Below, piece after piece: positions 27,876 through 42,602 of a DNA stretch of 64,000 nucleotides. The DNA comes from Apteryx mantelli. Lineage: Eukaryota > Chordata > Aves > Apterygiformes > Apterygidae. The stretch is from NCBI RefSeq assembly GCF_036417845.1, contig NC_089985.1, forward strand, positions 29,346,583 through 29,410,582, written 5' to 3'. Numbering within the stretch: the first letter of the stretch is position 1; each line of letters starts with the position of its first letter. The position numbers were made by a program, and so were the translations under genes. The notes beneath the pieces are model-generated. The model was not told the DNA's origin and did no database searches. It saw only the letters and a program-made list of their open reading frames with translations.

Positions 27876-30800
27876 ACTTCAGTCTGCAAGAAAAAGCCTT
27901 TTGGTTTGAAGATTAGTTTTTATTCATTCTGAGGACCTCATTTTGATATGGCGGAGGGGTGTTAGTTTATTGCATTCATCGATGTTATTCCTGTTTCATG
28001 CTTATTTAATTGGGAGAGATTTTCTTTAGCAGCATTTGGCAGAAACTGTTGAAACAGTATTAACAAAGTAAAATACACCATGGTGTATAGATTTTTTTTT
28101 TTAAAGCATTCTTTGATTATCTGTAGCAGAACAGTTTTAGCTTTCAGACTCAAATGTATTCACAAACATTAAATGGAAGTGATTTTTGTGTGGCTTATGA
28201 TGTTTGTGAAATACTCAGTATGGAAATTAACCCATCACATGCTGGTGCATAGTCTTTAAAGCATAACTTTATAATTCAGGGATGCTGCTTGTGCCTCTCT
28301 CCTCCTGGCCTCAGTTGTTATGTTTCAAGGGGGATCTCTCACACTCGGTCTCTGTCTGTCCTGATGGTGAAATGTTGGTGAGGATGGTCCTTCTTTGTGT
28401 TTAGTCTTCTAAAATAGCAACTCCTCTGGGGAAAAAACTGTAGGCACCTGGGAGTTTTACCCTTTGTTTCTTCCTCCCAGAAAAAAGACTAGATGCTTTG
28501 TGTTTCGTGTGCATATTTACTACTTGAGTCTTTTAGAGATATGAGCCTCCATTTTTTTTTGTTTTTGTTTTTCCCCCACATTTGTTGGGTTTGTTTTTTA
28601 ACTGTTGTCACTGGCTTCATCCACCCAGCTTGAATTGACTGGATTAATTCCATATGAGCTGGATAATATTCTTGTAATGTTTTTGCTGAGAGCCTGGAGA
28701 GGGATGAAAAATATGGTGGTAACCACTTATTGGCCTAGGGCTGTGTGAGTAGCGAAGCCATTGGTGGCTTATACTGAGAAACAAATACAGAAAACAGGAA
28801 ATCATTAAAACAAAAGTCCCTTGGGCGAACACCGTACGCAGCTGTTGGAGTCTGTGCAGAAGCTAAGAGCTGAAGAGGAACTGCTACACACGGGGCCCAA
28901 ACTGTCAGCCACCGACCCAACATGTCAACCCTTTGGTGTGAACATTGTGTTCCCATAGGTCCACATTGTGCTGGTCTAAACTGGACCAGAAGGGCTTGAA
29001 GCTCTGATTTGTGTGTGTTTGTGTTTTGTTAAACAGGAATTGCTATCCACTCGCTATAGCTATCCTGCAAGTAAATAAATTTTAGATTATATGCTACTCA
29101 GTAGTGAGATTTTGTTCTAGCGACATCACTGCATCCAGTCTGCTGATGACAACCATGTAGATAAAGACTGATGGAAGAAGCTCTCCTACCTGAATGTACA
29201 AGCCAGCGATAGTAGAAGCTACAGCTTTCCTATGAAAAGATCTTGACAGATGCTACTTTAAATGGATAGAGCTGACACTCATGTTTCTTCAACAAAGAGG
29301 TCTTCTAACCAATCCAGGCTCACCGGACAGGTCTGCATATATACTTAACTGTCTGCTCTTGCACGGGAAGGCTCGCTTCCTTTTGTACAATCTGGGTTCC
29401 ACTACAGACCAGAACTATATATGCAGAGCTGTCTTAACCAACATTTTTCTGATATAAACTTCCCACTGGTGGTTTTTTATCAAGTTGGATAAAACTGCTC
29501 TTGCTAAGAAATATTTGAATTATTGTTCTTCAGATTTTTTTGTTTTCTAGAGGAGTAAGACAGGACACGAACCTTAAATAAATGGACTAATATTTGCCAC
29601 TTTGACTGTGTCAGTGTTCACTGTATGTGTTTCCTGGGAAACCACTGCAAACAATGCCATCTAATGAGGAATATTTGTTTAATAAAGTGAAATTGAAATA
29701 GTAGATAACTTATCATGCATTTGCAATTCACATTTATTTAACAGACATTAACTTGAATTTAAAAAGCTTAGCTTTTCTTGCATAATCTAAGTATGAAATT
29801 CAGATACTGATTTTCACTGATAAAAGATCTTTAAAATTTTTTAAAGAAATACTGTTTTTGTCTGCTTTGTTAGGCAGTGACAAGCAGTTGAGTCAGAATA
29901 CATTTGTTTGCACATTATTAGGCTCATTTCACTTTAATCTGTTGAAAATGCAATGTGATTAGCATTTTAGAGATGTTATTTGTGTTTTATAAAAGCCATT
30001 AGGGGTGCTTTAATCAAGCATGGAAGGTGCTTAATAGCACAAAGGTATTACAGATTTTTATTTTTGATGCAGACAGTAATATTGTTTCATGGACAATAAT
30101 TTATTAAAAATTTTAAAGTACTTTAATAAGTGATACTTGCTTTTTACTGTATCCTTATAGGCTAAGAGATTCAAAAGCATGTGTGATATACAGATGTGTC
30201 AGGTTGGATGTGTAAAGTTTTAGATGCAGCTATTTATATGTTCTTTGAAAATCCATTCCTGTAGATGAGTTTAAAGATAGCTTTAAATCATAGCTTGCAT
30301 TTAAAAACTTTTGTCAGAGTATTCAGCTGGATGGTGTCATAGATAAAATATGACACTTCATCTTGTGGGTTCAAAAATTGCTGCATCTGTTAGAACAGTG
30401 GTCTTTTCAGAAATGTCTCTATGAAAACTGAAATTTTTCAGGATGGCTAAAAATGTAGTGTTTCATATCAAAGATTAGAAAATACTCCCACTTTAAAATC
30501 CAATTTTATTTTAACATAAAGTATAATATATGGTTGCCCTGCATAGAGAAACCTTGGCTCCATTTCTGTAGACAGGTGAAAGCCTTGTCTCATGTCATCT
30601 TGCGCTAGGATTCCTGCCTGGCTCAAGTTTTACTTTTGCAGTTTTGAGCAACACCAGCAACAAAGTTAGACAGCGTTGTCCTCTTACTGCTGCCACTTCT
30701 TATGGCAAAAGGAAGTTTTTGAAGAACAGCAGCCTGTTCTGCCAGTGTTCCTGTCTGTTTTTAGACGACAGGTAAGGAAAGTTGTTTCTGATGCATGTCA

Positions 30801-33089
30801 CAAAAATCTGTGGGCTTCTTTCTCAGGGACAGACTTAAAGCCCCTTTGGGGCTAGGCATTCTGATTACACTCATGTGCAAAGCTAAACGCGCATGTGTTA
30901 CACCTTTTGCTGAAATAGCCTTTCTTCATCTAGGGCATTTGGTGCACTGAAGTTGGAAATTAACACGCTTCACTAAGATTTTTTTTGTTTTTTGAGGGGG
31001 TGATTCTTGGTCTTTTTTACGTTAAGCATATGTTTGTGCACTCTGTAAAATAGAGGTGGTTTGCCTATGCTGTATAACTCTAGTGGAAATAGCCTCAAGT
31101 GGAATCCTGACCGGATGTTATCCAATGCAAAAGAACGTGAGTCTCTCCCCAGTTCAGATTCAGTATTTGGATTTGATTTCTCTCACTGTTGCATATGGTA
31201 AAAAAAATATTTATTTTGTTTGGCTTCCTTTAAATATTACGCTGTTCTGTAGAAAACTCTGTGCTCAAAAGGATCGAAACAAACTTTCTGTCAAAAGCCA
31301 TTAATGTACTTGGAACGTGTATTTATCACCGCTTTCTAGAAGTGGCACCCAGCAATGGGATTGTGTCCCTAAACCATGCTTCCCCCCAAAGATACTGCAG
31401 TAGCGTACATGCAACCGTTGCAGATCTCCAGCTTTGTGGTTCTGCTGTCTTGGTAGTCACCTCTTCAGGGAGATGCGATAGCCGAAATGGAGGCAATTTA
31501 TGCAGTGTGATAAGCCACTCTCTTTTTTAGGCTGTACTGATCCTGCAACTAGGACAGAGAAGCCTAGGAAGTAACTCTTCTCTCTTCCTGATTAGTGTCC
31601 TTGTTCCCTGACCTGTGAAAATCCTTACATTTTAAAGACTGGCATTATATCTTCATTTTTGACGGTGGTGGGATGGGGTCAGTTTGAGAATCCACTTGGA
31701 GTAATCTAGGTAGGGATCCAGGGAGCCACAGCTCCACCCTCCCCACCTTCCTGTTAAACATCCCTGCTCTCTTCCCTATGCTGGCAGTAAGCACAACAGG
31801 GAGCTGGAAACTACTGCTACCAAAAAAAAAAAAAAAATGTTTTTTCACCCTGATCAGTTTAAGCTGGCTGAAAATGTGACTGCAGAATTGCTACTGCCAA
31901 CCAAAATTGGTAGTGTAAGTCAAAATTGGTAAGGTGTATTTATTTTCCCTGAATTTCTGTTTATATTTCTCATGAACAGGTGAGAGAGAATGAAAATAAT
32001 TGTTACTATGGAAAGTTGAAATAAATTTGAGGCTTTTGTTCGTGTTGTGGGAGTGTTCAGTTTGCCCATGAGAGTACTGATAGTATGAGGCATTATATGT
32101 GAATGTAGCGTCATCCATTTAATGCATTGGGCTTAAGAGGTATCAGTTTCATATCCACAAGCACAGAGAATTGTCAGATGTACTATTTAAAAATATATTA
32201 AAAGATCCCCAGGTTCTAAAGGAGCTGTAATTGTTACCAGTTCCATGTTGGAGCTGCAGCTTCTTTAAGAGGCAATTCCTGTAATCATTTCTTTTTAATA
32301 AACACTGTCTAAGATGTAACATAAAGGAGGAAGGAAGTGACTGGAACATGTCAGGTTTTATAGAGTGCTATAGGTCTGTGTAATTTACTCTTTCTGCACA
32401 CTTCAAATAACTGCATTTGAAGGGTCGCTAGATGACCATGAACTCTAAGAGTTATTGTATTTCTTGTATTCAGAAAAATAATTGATGAGTTTTACAGCTG
32501 AATCAGCTCTGTGTTTCAAGACCCCTTATGCACAGAGCTTTCAGTGTATGCTTCTGCTTTTCATATATCTTTGTTTTGGCTTTGGACTTGATCATACCAT
32601 GATCCCTTTTGTCGTGTTTTAGGACCTGGTCACAGGCCTGATTTTAAAACTGTGGTTATTGTTTCTACTGTGCTGTGGATATGATCAGGGTTTTACAGAA
32701 GGAGATAGGTTCAAAAATGCTTATGGCATTAAGTAAAGTTCATTTGGCAAAAAGCAAAGCAAGGCTAGCAAGAAGAGATTCCTATTTGTAGACTAAGGCC
32801 ATAAAGGACCGTTATGTTAAACTATTCTGACTTTCTGTACAAAGTACGTAGATACTTTGCTTATGTTCTCCCTTCTTTGTGGTATACTGAAATTAGGAAG
32901 GATGACTAGAACAACTGATTGAGTAGAGGTTGGTAGAAGTTTAATCAAAATACTGTAATTACAGGGGAGATGAAAGTTGGGGGAACTGCTGCTGCATGTT
33001 AGTACCTGCTGTGATTATGGAAAGTGTGCGTGGTGTTGCAGCTGGTGTGGAAGAAGCGAATACGTAGGTGTCTCGGGCGTCTCCATTGC

Positions 33090-33102
33090 TGACGTCACGT
33101 GA
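33090..33102. promoter_or_regulatory. Overlapping palindromic CRE and E-box (candidate)
   Basis: The perfect CRE TGACGTCA (33090-33097) overlaps the E-box CACGTG (33096-33101), the latter in a TCACGTGA context favoured by USF and MITF/TFE factors. CREB/ATF proteins bind the first. The 40 bases before it hold several CpGs in an otherwise AT-rich intron. Function is an inference from motif alone. Confidence 0.4.
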
Positions 33103-36100
33103 ATTCTTACACAGTGCTACAGCTCAAATATCCATAGCTGTCTTATTTTGTGTTGGGCAGCTGATATTGAAACTGTTCCTGTAGGTGCAAATGTAGGGAG
33201 GTTATTTTAAAATGAACTTTATTATTTGAGACTCTTTGCTCTCCTTTACGGCTATAATAAGCTTGGCTAATGTTGGAGCCTTTTTGCTAAAATTCTCTCT
33301 CCAGTCGTTCTCACTCTCAACATTGTAGTTCTTCTCTATTAAGCATATAATTTACTTTTTTCATCTTTCTTTGGTTCTGTGAGACTTTTTGTGATACGTT
33401 GGTCTGCATTCGTCTGCATTTGTCATTTTTAAGCCTGGATTCTTAGATGTTCCGAGTTTTATTTGCTGTTCCTTCAGATATTGGAAAAGTGAATACTGTT
33501 TAGATCACTGTGGTGAGTTGTCTCCAGTGGGGATAACTGAATAGGTTTTCAGTGCATAATGGTATGCAAATAATATACTTCTGACTCACATGGGAATAGA
33601 CTAAATGTATGCACAAGCTGTCTGTGACCTTAATAGGTTTGTAGGCATTATAATACACCATGTGCTGCTCTAGCATAGTATCTGATGTACAAATATATCG
33701 AATGAGGTTGAGGACAAAGAAATTTATGAAATACATTACTGTAACTCTGTGAATTTAGTTTGTGATCCATGTACTGTACTGTGTATGGAAATGTATACCA
33801 GTGGTTCATTTGATTTACTTTTGTAATGTAAGCAGTAAGTATAATATTAGTCACCCTTAATAAAACAGAAGATGGTTAATACCTTATGCTTAGAACCCAC
33901 TCATTCATTACACCAGTAGAGCTTCTTCCTGCATGGAGAGGGGAGATGAAACTGGAAAACACAGTAAAATGATCAATAACTTATTCAATTAGGCTGTTTT
34001 TTTATGTTTATAATGTTCACAAGGAAAAGTACCTTTTAAAAACTATGCTTCTTTTTAGTTTATTTTTATTACAAATTCTAGAGCAATTCGGGAAACAGAT
34101 GCTGTATTTAAGAAAGCTTTTCTTTAGTGAAGCTTTCTGTGCAAGAGAATGCATTCTTTCTGAAAGTTCATTTCACTTAAATTAACTTGTATTTCCACTG
34201 AGGATGGCTTATATTAAGCACAAAGGGAGGCTTAGTGATTTAGACTTCCATCAAATAAACTGCATAAGTAAAAAGAGAAGATGCCAGCCTCATGCTCTTG
34301 TACTTTAAAGTATTGTGTTCCCTCTCATGGGAACTCGAGATTAGAGAAATTATAAAGGCTTTGCATAAAAACAGGGAGTTAGAATTAATTTTTGCTTAAG
34401 CAGGGAAGTGTCAGAAGCCTATTATGGTAATTTTTCAATTTTGTCTTAACTATTCACACATTTTAAAATAGTTGTACAATTGAGTGGAGGCATAATTGAT
34501 GTGTTACGGTTTTTCTTTTTTTTTTTCCTTGGGCCATCATAAAACATAGCTTAGGTGCACTTAGGGGCTTGGGAGAAGTAAGCGTGCTAATTAAGTAGTT
34601 GGCATTTTTCATATCATAGTGAGAATATTTGCCTAATGGATTGAAATAGTATTCTGAGATTGGTTCCCCTATTCTTAATTGCATCCAAGTACCAGATATC
34701 AATATTAGGTGGAGACAGTTAAACCACAAAGATATTAGTGAGAAAGTGTAATTCCTAGCAATAGAATTTTGGGGTTGTAGAGACTATTATCTTCACTGTT
34801 ATTCGTTAAGTAAACAGCAGCAGTAAAAGTCTACATGAAAGAAGTTACTGTAGTAACTTTATTCATTGTCTTTTAATATAAATACTGATCTTTTTAAAGA
34901 AGCTGAAAATATCATTACTGCTACAGTTATTTGCTTGTTACTCTTTATTGAATTAAAACATTGTAAATCTCATCTGTATCATAACAGCCTATAAAATGCT
35001 AGGATAGCAGTTTAAAATTACACTTAATCTAAACAGAAGTTTTAGAATGTCCCTAATTAAGGGGAAACTATGACTTATGAATACCTTTTAAATGATAAAT
35101 GAATTCATTTTTCTTTTAGTAAATACAATATTTAACAACAGAAATACTACTCCAGAGTGGGGTTTTTTTGGTGATCAGTTTAACTGTTCTAGAGGAGATA
35201 TCTTTGATGGAACAAACTTTGAAGTTGGAATGAGACTTCTTGGCAAATGTGAAGCATACAGTGCTCTAAATGTTTGTTGATAAATGAGATTCCTTGTTGT
35301 ATGTGTATAGAAAAGCTGTCTTTCCTGCCTCTGAGGTAATTTTTCTGCAAAAGGTGGTTGGGCTGTGAATACCATAACGGGAAGAGTAGCAGCCACTGGC
35401 ATCTCCTGAAATGATGCACAACTTGGTCAGAATTTTTTTTCTGGCCTGTCTGTGGTAGAAACTGGTGCAAAGGCAGAGATCTGTATTTTACAGGGATGAG
35501 GGAATGTTCTCCAGTAGAGTTTTTCCTGATACTGCTGGATGGCTTCTGTCAAGACCCACTTTGAGTTTCTCCTGATGTGTAACTTAGAGCGGTCTAATTC
35601 CTTCTTAGCCCTTCCTCCTCTCCGCAAAGGCTGTGCACGGGAGTTTCCAGACTAAAAGCACAACGTGCTCCTGCAGTTTCTGTGATGAAGCCTGGATAGC
35701 AGGGTCAGCATTGGTATTGCCTTCTGGCTATTGGCTTAGGTCTAGTTCATGGATTTCTGCTGTTCTGTATTTGTGTCCCTGGAATAGTAACGCCTGGAAT
35801 AAAACAAGTGCCCGCACACATCATGTATATGTGTGTGTGGAGTGGAGGGAAGGGGGTATTGTGAGATATTTAGGCAAAGGGCAAAGTATTTATTAGTTCC
35901 TTATATCACTGCTTAATACTGATTGCACTGGTCATTGACACAATGCGATTGTGCGCATGTGTGGAAGCACATGGGCTTAATTTGAATATATGGTTAAATT
36001 CTTTGGCTTAATTTGTGTTACCTTTCACTAAATGTATGCAAGTTCAGACCTCTTTTAAAAGCCTGGTTATTGAAGTATGCTATAGTAGGCTATCCAAGAG

Positions 36101-36787
36101 GCAAGATTTAATTTCAGTTTTCTGGTGTCAGTTCAGTGTTTTGTAACATTTTCATTTCTCACTTAAGCTTGTAGAGTTTTTATTAATCATTATTTGTTTC
36201 TGTTGTTTACACATGAGAGCTTCTGTGATAGACAGTGTTTATTTAAATAGTATTTCAGTGAATAGTAAAATTAACAGCAACAGTTTTGTTAGGTTTTTTT
36301 TTCTTCTATCTACTGTATTTGTTCTTCTTCTAAACATATGCAGAATGAAAAGCAGTTGTTACCAATAAGCTCACATTGATAAGGACAGGATTATAAATGT
36401 TATCAATTGACATATATTGCAGTGCTGTGATGGCAGATACCTTTCTCGACGGTTTTCCTCAGGTGACGCCACTGTTAGCTCCAAATATGTTCACACTTTT
36501 ATCCCACTTAACCATGTAAACTTAGTGAGGTGCTCTGGGTGATTTTTGTGTTAAGTTAATTATATTTTGTTTACCATTCAGTAGCGTGCTGTGAGGAGCA
36601 TGGCAGTGCAACTCTCAGGCTCTTGACAGGACTGATGAATGGCTGGAGATAGAGATATTGGCAGGCCGCTCTCTAGTGCTCTCCCTGGAATTGTTTTACT
36701 AAATAATTCAGAGGGTTGAAATTTGATCAAATCATTTCCATTTTAAGAGTGAACGGAAGGGGTAAATGAATAAAGACTCCAATAATG

Positions 36788-37020
36788 GAACAGTTGTGTT
36801 TGTACCGTTGAGCAGACAAAACAGCATCCCGTTTCGTTGTTCCTTTGCAAATTCCCGTGGGTGCTTGCGCTCCTGCTTTGTGCGAGCAGTCGTGTGTGCT
36901 GACCAGCTCTCGCGGTCCCTGTGTGGCAGCCTGCCACGGCCAGCTCTCTGCTCCCTTCGCGCCCTCCCCGGGGCAAGAGGGCCTGCGTGTGACAGTTGTC
37001 CCGTGGGACGCAGTGTTCCT
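36788..37020. other. Small CpG-rich islet inside the PIGK last intron
   Basis: I count about 16 CpG dinucleotides in about 230 bases of GC-rich sequence, against very few per kilobase around it. Open frames run on both strands here because stop codons are scarce in GC-rich DNA. None resembles a known protein. Confidence 0.6.
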
Positions 37021-40000
37021 GGAGCAGTCCAGCTCTGGTGGTTGGGCAGTGTGACTTAGAGGTGCATCACATATTGTAAGGAGGATTGTATGGAGGCAAT
37101 TCTCAACACCAAAATACCAGTTAGAGACTCGTGTATGGCTCAAAATCGGATGATGTAGTAGTTGCATGGGATTGGGTTACCACGTGACGCCAGTACTGCA
37201 GTAAGCAATGGTTAGGTTAGATGGTAGGCAGATAAAGTGCAAGTGGTTTGCCATTAAATAAGATCTGGGGTTTTATCTTTTTAAAGGATTTACCCTTTTG
37301 GAAAAATGTTGATGTTGTACATATTAAATGTGATAGTCTGGAGCGTATATGTTTGGCTTAACGTTTTTTTTCTTCCAGAAAGATGGTCTGTGTTTAGCTC
37401 CATGTAGCATTCCACAGATGAACTAGTGACATGCAAATGTCGTGTCAGGACACTGAATACATATGACACCATAAATCTGCCATTCTTTCTTAATGACAGC
37501 TGCCTACAAAAACTCTTCGCAGGAGTGAATGTGCTCTCTGAGATGCCTTGTTCTTTGACACATCAGACATAACAAAAATGACTTTCTGGTGTAGCTGTAA
37601 TAATGTGCAACCACAAAAATAAGTGGCTAGATTTGCCACTGTGTTCATATTTTTATGATTTTTATTCAAGGTCATGCAGGAGCTAGAATATCCAAAAGTA
37701 TTAGGTTGATACTTCATAATAGTTCTATTTCCTTTTTTTTTTTCTGTTCACATAGAGAGTATATACCACATAGGCGTGTGTGAGAATACTTGTCTGGCAC
37801 ATGAGTGCAAAACTACTGAATACAACAATTGCCTTTAAAAGTGGGGGGAGCAAATAGATCTGTCACCAGCTATAACATCCTGATTTCTCAGTGGAAATGT
37901 TTTCCAGTAAAAACACAGCCATGTTTGATCATGCATCTTTAAATGTGTAGGCACCTTTCACCTCAGTCCTGCCTTCTTTCCTTCCATCCATTTTCTTTCT
38001 TACCTCTTAAATGTATTGCTGTTCTGAGTTGTGCGAACAAAACCTGGAGCTCTATTGCTCAAGTGTATAATGTAGCACAGAACTGAAGGCAAAGGAGAAC
38101 TTCATGAATTCTAGTTGTAAAGATTCTGGAGACTCCTTATTTAAAAAAAAAGAGCAGGAAAAGGTATGTGAATAGGGAATATTTATTTGGATTCCAGTTT
38201 CTTAAAATGTAGCTATAGAGATGTTTGATTATATTTTGTACTCAATATAGCATATTGAGTATAAGATCTAATGCTGTCTAACATCTGTTGTTAATACAGT
38301 CTGCCACCTGGAAATAAATGATTAGATACTCATGGGATATCTAAAAAAAAAAAAAGTGTGGTTAGAACCTTCACTAGTAGTTTGAGTGGAATAGTATAAT
38401 AATTTATGAATGTCATGGTTTCTCCATATAACCAAATACACCTTCATTTATGTTTGATCAAGATTATACTTCATAATGGAAGTTTTGAGGCATACAATTA
38501 ATTATAAGAGATTAAGGAAAAAAACATGCCTTGAAGCTTATTAATTGAAAAGTATTTAAATGGGTTCACCTCGTGGTCCTGAGTGACACTATGGTAAATC
38601 CAAGCAAGACTTCCAAGCAGGAAGAGAGAATGGTGTGCTGCTTAGAAAGGGCGAGCTAGGTGAGGCTAGTATTTGGAGTAATCACAAACTGAAACAGGTA
38701 GGTGCCCATCCATGTACGTACTGCCTTTTCTCTGCAGAATTGAGAATTGGGTTCTGGTTCTGCTCTCACTGGCAATGAGTCATTTTATTTGCAGGGACAA
38801 ATTCTCCACTGTAGAAGACTTTGAGATAACCTTCTCCCGGTGGGAAGTGGGCAGTGCTGCTCCAAAAAATAATGGTCTTGAATGTAGCTTGGACCACTTC
38901 ACTCCTTTCTAGTGAATATACAGTATCTTTGTCACAGTATCAGCCTCTACATGCCCTTTTCCACCTCCTTTGTTCTTTGCGTCTGCTATTGCTAACTGCT
39001 TAATTCAAAATTTGGGTAGCAGCAGGTGTGTCATTTATAGCTGATTATTTTTGGAGGTCGTCTCCACTGAGGTCAGTCTTTCAGCTAAGAAAGTTCATGT
39101 TTTTGTAATGTTCTGACCTCCTCCAGTATAAGGACCTCAATAAATTTATCATCCAGTTTCTGGCATTATCCTGTGTGCTGAATGCCTTTAGTTTTGTTTT
39201 TGCTAATAATCCTCTTTTTCTTTAAATTAAATAAATACTAAATTTTTTTAAAAGGAATCTTCTCAAAGTAACAGTGGCCAAGTTTTGAATATCAAGTCTG
39301 CTTAATTAAGCTGCTCATCTTCTATATTTGTATGCTTAAGTTGGCATGAAGCTTTGTGTTTGCAAATGTAATTCATAGAGGACTTAGGCACCCTTTTGTG
39401 AAAATCATGATCATGGCTTCTTTTAGAGTACGATGTTGATTAAAATATAAAAAATTTGCTCAGTAGACCTTAAAAAGATGGAGAGATTATTTTTTTAAAT
39501 ATAGCTTTATCCTATGACTTTATTCTTCTCCATTCATATGCATACACATGTTCCTGACTGCCATAATGATAACTCACTGCTAACTGAGCAGGTAAGACCT
39601 CAGCTGTGCTGGTCTACCCAAGGTAGATGTGAATTGCTACAGCTACCAGTACAGAGCTGCATTTGTTAGCTTTGGATATAGCAACTCACGTGTCTTGTTT
39701 TGGAGGCCCAACCTAGGGTGTCTGCCGGGAGGGCATCATTCATCTGAGTGGTGGCTTGTGTGGGAATTGAGCTGCCCTGAGTCTCAGGTGCTAGGAAAGC
39801 TTCCCGTGATTAGAAGAAGTATATTATGTATTGTGTCACCGGTTGGAAGATTAATGAATAATTGTTAAGCCACTAAAAGCACTTTAAAGTGCTATGTAAT
39901 GCTGAGAGATAACGCTGAAAGTTGAGAATGATACATGAGCAGCCATTTTTTGGAGTAGAAGTTGATTTCTGCAAAGCTCTTGGAGATTAGGCTTTCTGGA

Positions 40001-40989
40001 AGGAAATGAGCTAAAGGTCTCAACAGTATTGTGCTAAAGTTACTGGTGATTCTACAGGTTTCAAAGAAATGAGGTTTGTTTAACGTGCAGTTGTTGGTAT
40101 TGACATGCTAATTTAGTTTAACTGATGTTCTTTCCCATATCTTCCATGAGTTTTTGTTGTTGATGAGCAAACTTTCTTCATTATTTTATTAATATTGGGG
40201 GTATCGGTAATCAGGGCACTGTGGTTAATAAATACAAACTGGGGGATTAGACAAAAACTCTTTAATTTTTTTGTAGATTAACAGGCATCCTTTATGTTGG
40301 AGTTCTCTTACGACTTTAATCTTGCTGTGGGCACAAAAGTGGATTAAACAATTATTAGATGGCTGGAATTATTAGAACCCCTCCCTCTGAGCACCCAAAT
40401 CAAAACTATAACTGACAAATTAGAAGTGTGTACTTTCACTGAAAGCTTTGAGGGTGTATTTTATACTGCGATTTACTTGTGATGCAGAAAAATTCATTCT
40501 GAAATTCTGAAATTCTTTCTTGTGTGCTTTCTAATAAGAATTGCAATGATTACCCAGTTTGAAATTTTAAATTCCAAGTAAATCTAAATTGTTATGGAGT
40601 GCCTGTAAGAAATATGTAACGCGCACTATCGGCATGGTGTACTGCATGGGAGAGTTTGGCTTTGCAGTAGGAACACTGAGTTTCCTTGTCTTGCAGTTTG
40701 AGATCACTTTTTTTTTCGGAGAGAAGCGGGCGAGTGGTGTAGTCAGGCCTGGATCTGTGGTTAGGTTTGCGGTCTGAAGAGCTGCTTTGAAACATGGATC
40801 TTCCTTGTTTCACGCTGCTCTTTAGTACAGACCATGTAAACATAAAAGCAGGTATCTTGAGAGACAAGAAACAAAACCTTTAATGTTGCAATGGAGGAAA
40901 TACAAATGTTAATTCAAATGGAGAGTGACTGCGAAGAGAATTAAGAAATCTCCACCCCAAAAAGCATAAAATTCACCCAATGATCTAAT

Positions 40990-41175
40990 AATGACCCCGG
41001 GCACCGCACTGAGGAAGAGCAGGCTCGCTTCCCTTCCCCGCTGCTGCTCGCTGACCCCCCAAATGAGGAGAGGCAGAGACCTTTGCAGGGGGCATCCGCA
41101 GGGTTTCCCCTCCGCGCTGTCGCTCTCTGGCAGAAAGCCCCAGAATCCCAGGGGATATTTTATTCCACGCGTATT
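40990..41175. other. GC-rich, CpG-bearing patch inside the PIGK last intron
   Basis: About 11 CpGs in 185 bases, starting at a CCCCGGG and ending at an ACGCG. It is weaker than the other two patches. Confidence 0.5.
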
Positions 41176-42561
41176 GCAATAACTGGACCCAAACTGGACC
41201 TAGGCTCTCTGAACTGAAACTCCAGAGGGAATTAAGCAGGGGTTAATCTGAAATATGGAAACTGCCACTTTAATGGACTCATTGGGACAAAGCCCTTCTA
41301 ACAATTCTTTTTTTCGTGCAGTTAAGTATAGATATTTTGCACTCTTGTTTTGTGATACAAATCAGCAGCATCTGCCTCAGGTTGGGGAGGACATTTCCCA
41401 TAGGCAAGTTATCGTACACATCATTTTTAAGGTTTTGCCCCTTCTCTGAAGCCCTGTTTGGATAAGATGCTGGAGTAGACTTAGAATTGGCATATCCCAG
41501 TTTGGATATTAATACTTTCCTGCCTGTAATACTGCTATATTTACATTCTGTGCATTGTTTTGCCTCCAGTTACCATCCAAATGTGGATTTTGAGTTTAAC
41601 CCAAAGCTTTCTTTAGAAATATTTTAATCCTTATTGAGGGCACTGAAGGAAAGGGGAGTTGTGCTGAAAGAGGATTATAGGGTTGGATTATAATGATACT
41701 TTAGCATAGTGTTCTGCACGTGAAATGTTAATATGTGATGTTTTAAATCTTATTTCTGTTCTGACTTAACCTTTTAAAATTAAACCATTCTTAATCTAAT
41801 TACCACTTGAGTTTTAATGTATTTTATTATTTTTTCCATAAAATTCATTTTAATTGCAATAACAAGTACTGTATGTTTTATGAAACACCTTCATTGAAAG
41901 TCTTGGATACTTTCCATTAGGGTCCCTACAGACTCATCCAATTTGACAATACACTGTTTTATCCTCTCCTTAATTACAGTACTTGGAGCAGCTTTCTGTT
42001 AACTGTTTTTAAGTTCTGCAGAATAATGATTCCACCAGCACTGTAAAGAGTACAAGAGAAAGCTGTTCGCAGTAGGAAACTTGCTGTTGCTTAGCTACCT
42101 ATCTTTTTAATTCAGAATCTCCAGCAATTCGATAATGACTAGCCCTTAAGCTGCTAAATGTATTTGTTCTGTACCATTTTATGTGTGCATTTCACCTATG
42201 TGTTACAACTATTATTATAGGGATAAAGAGAGTGTTTATAATGGGGTTGTATGTAGTGTAAATGACAAATCCTAAATACATCAATTATATAAGCAGTGCC
42301 TAGAAAAGTTTTAGGGGGTACTACTGCAATGGAGATCTAGATGGAAAAGTAATTTGAATTATAAGAACTATTGCCCCTCTGCTCCTCCTGATCAGTGCCA
42401 AATAAAAGCAAGCTATGCATAAGTACTGCAACCAGTCCTCAGTCTTTTAATGCTACACCTTCTCACATCAATCTAGATATAATAAAGATATATAATTAAT
42501 TGCAAATTAAAATACTGGAATACTTAACACTTGTTGCCCATTTAGCATTTTGTCACAAAAG

Positions 42562-42602
42562 TTTCAACGATTGTCTGTCTGACTTTCAACAATTGTCTGG
42601 CT
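42562..42602. repeat. 22-bp imperfect tandem duplication
   Basis: TTTCAACGATTGTCTGTCTG and TTTCAACAATTGTCTGGCT start 22 bases apart with few differences. Confidence 0.8.

Noticed and set aside
36727..37167. 146-codon frame on the - strand and 97-codon frame on the + strand
   Set aside because: Open on both strands through a CpG-rich islet. Best explained by base composition.
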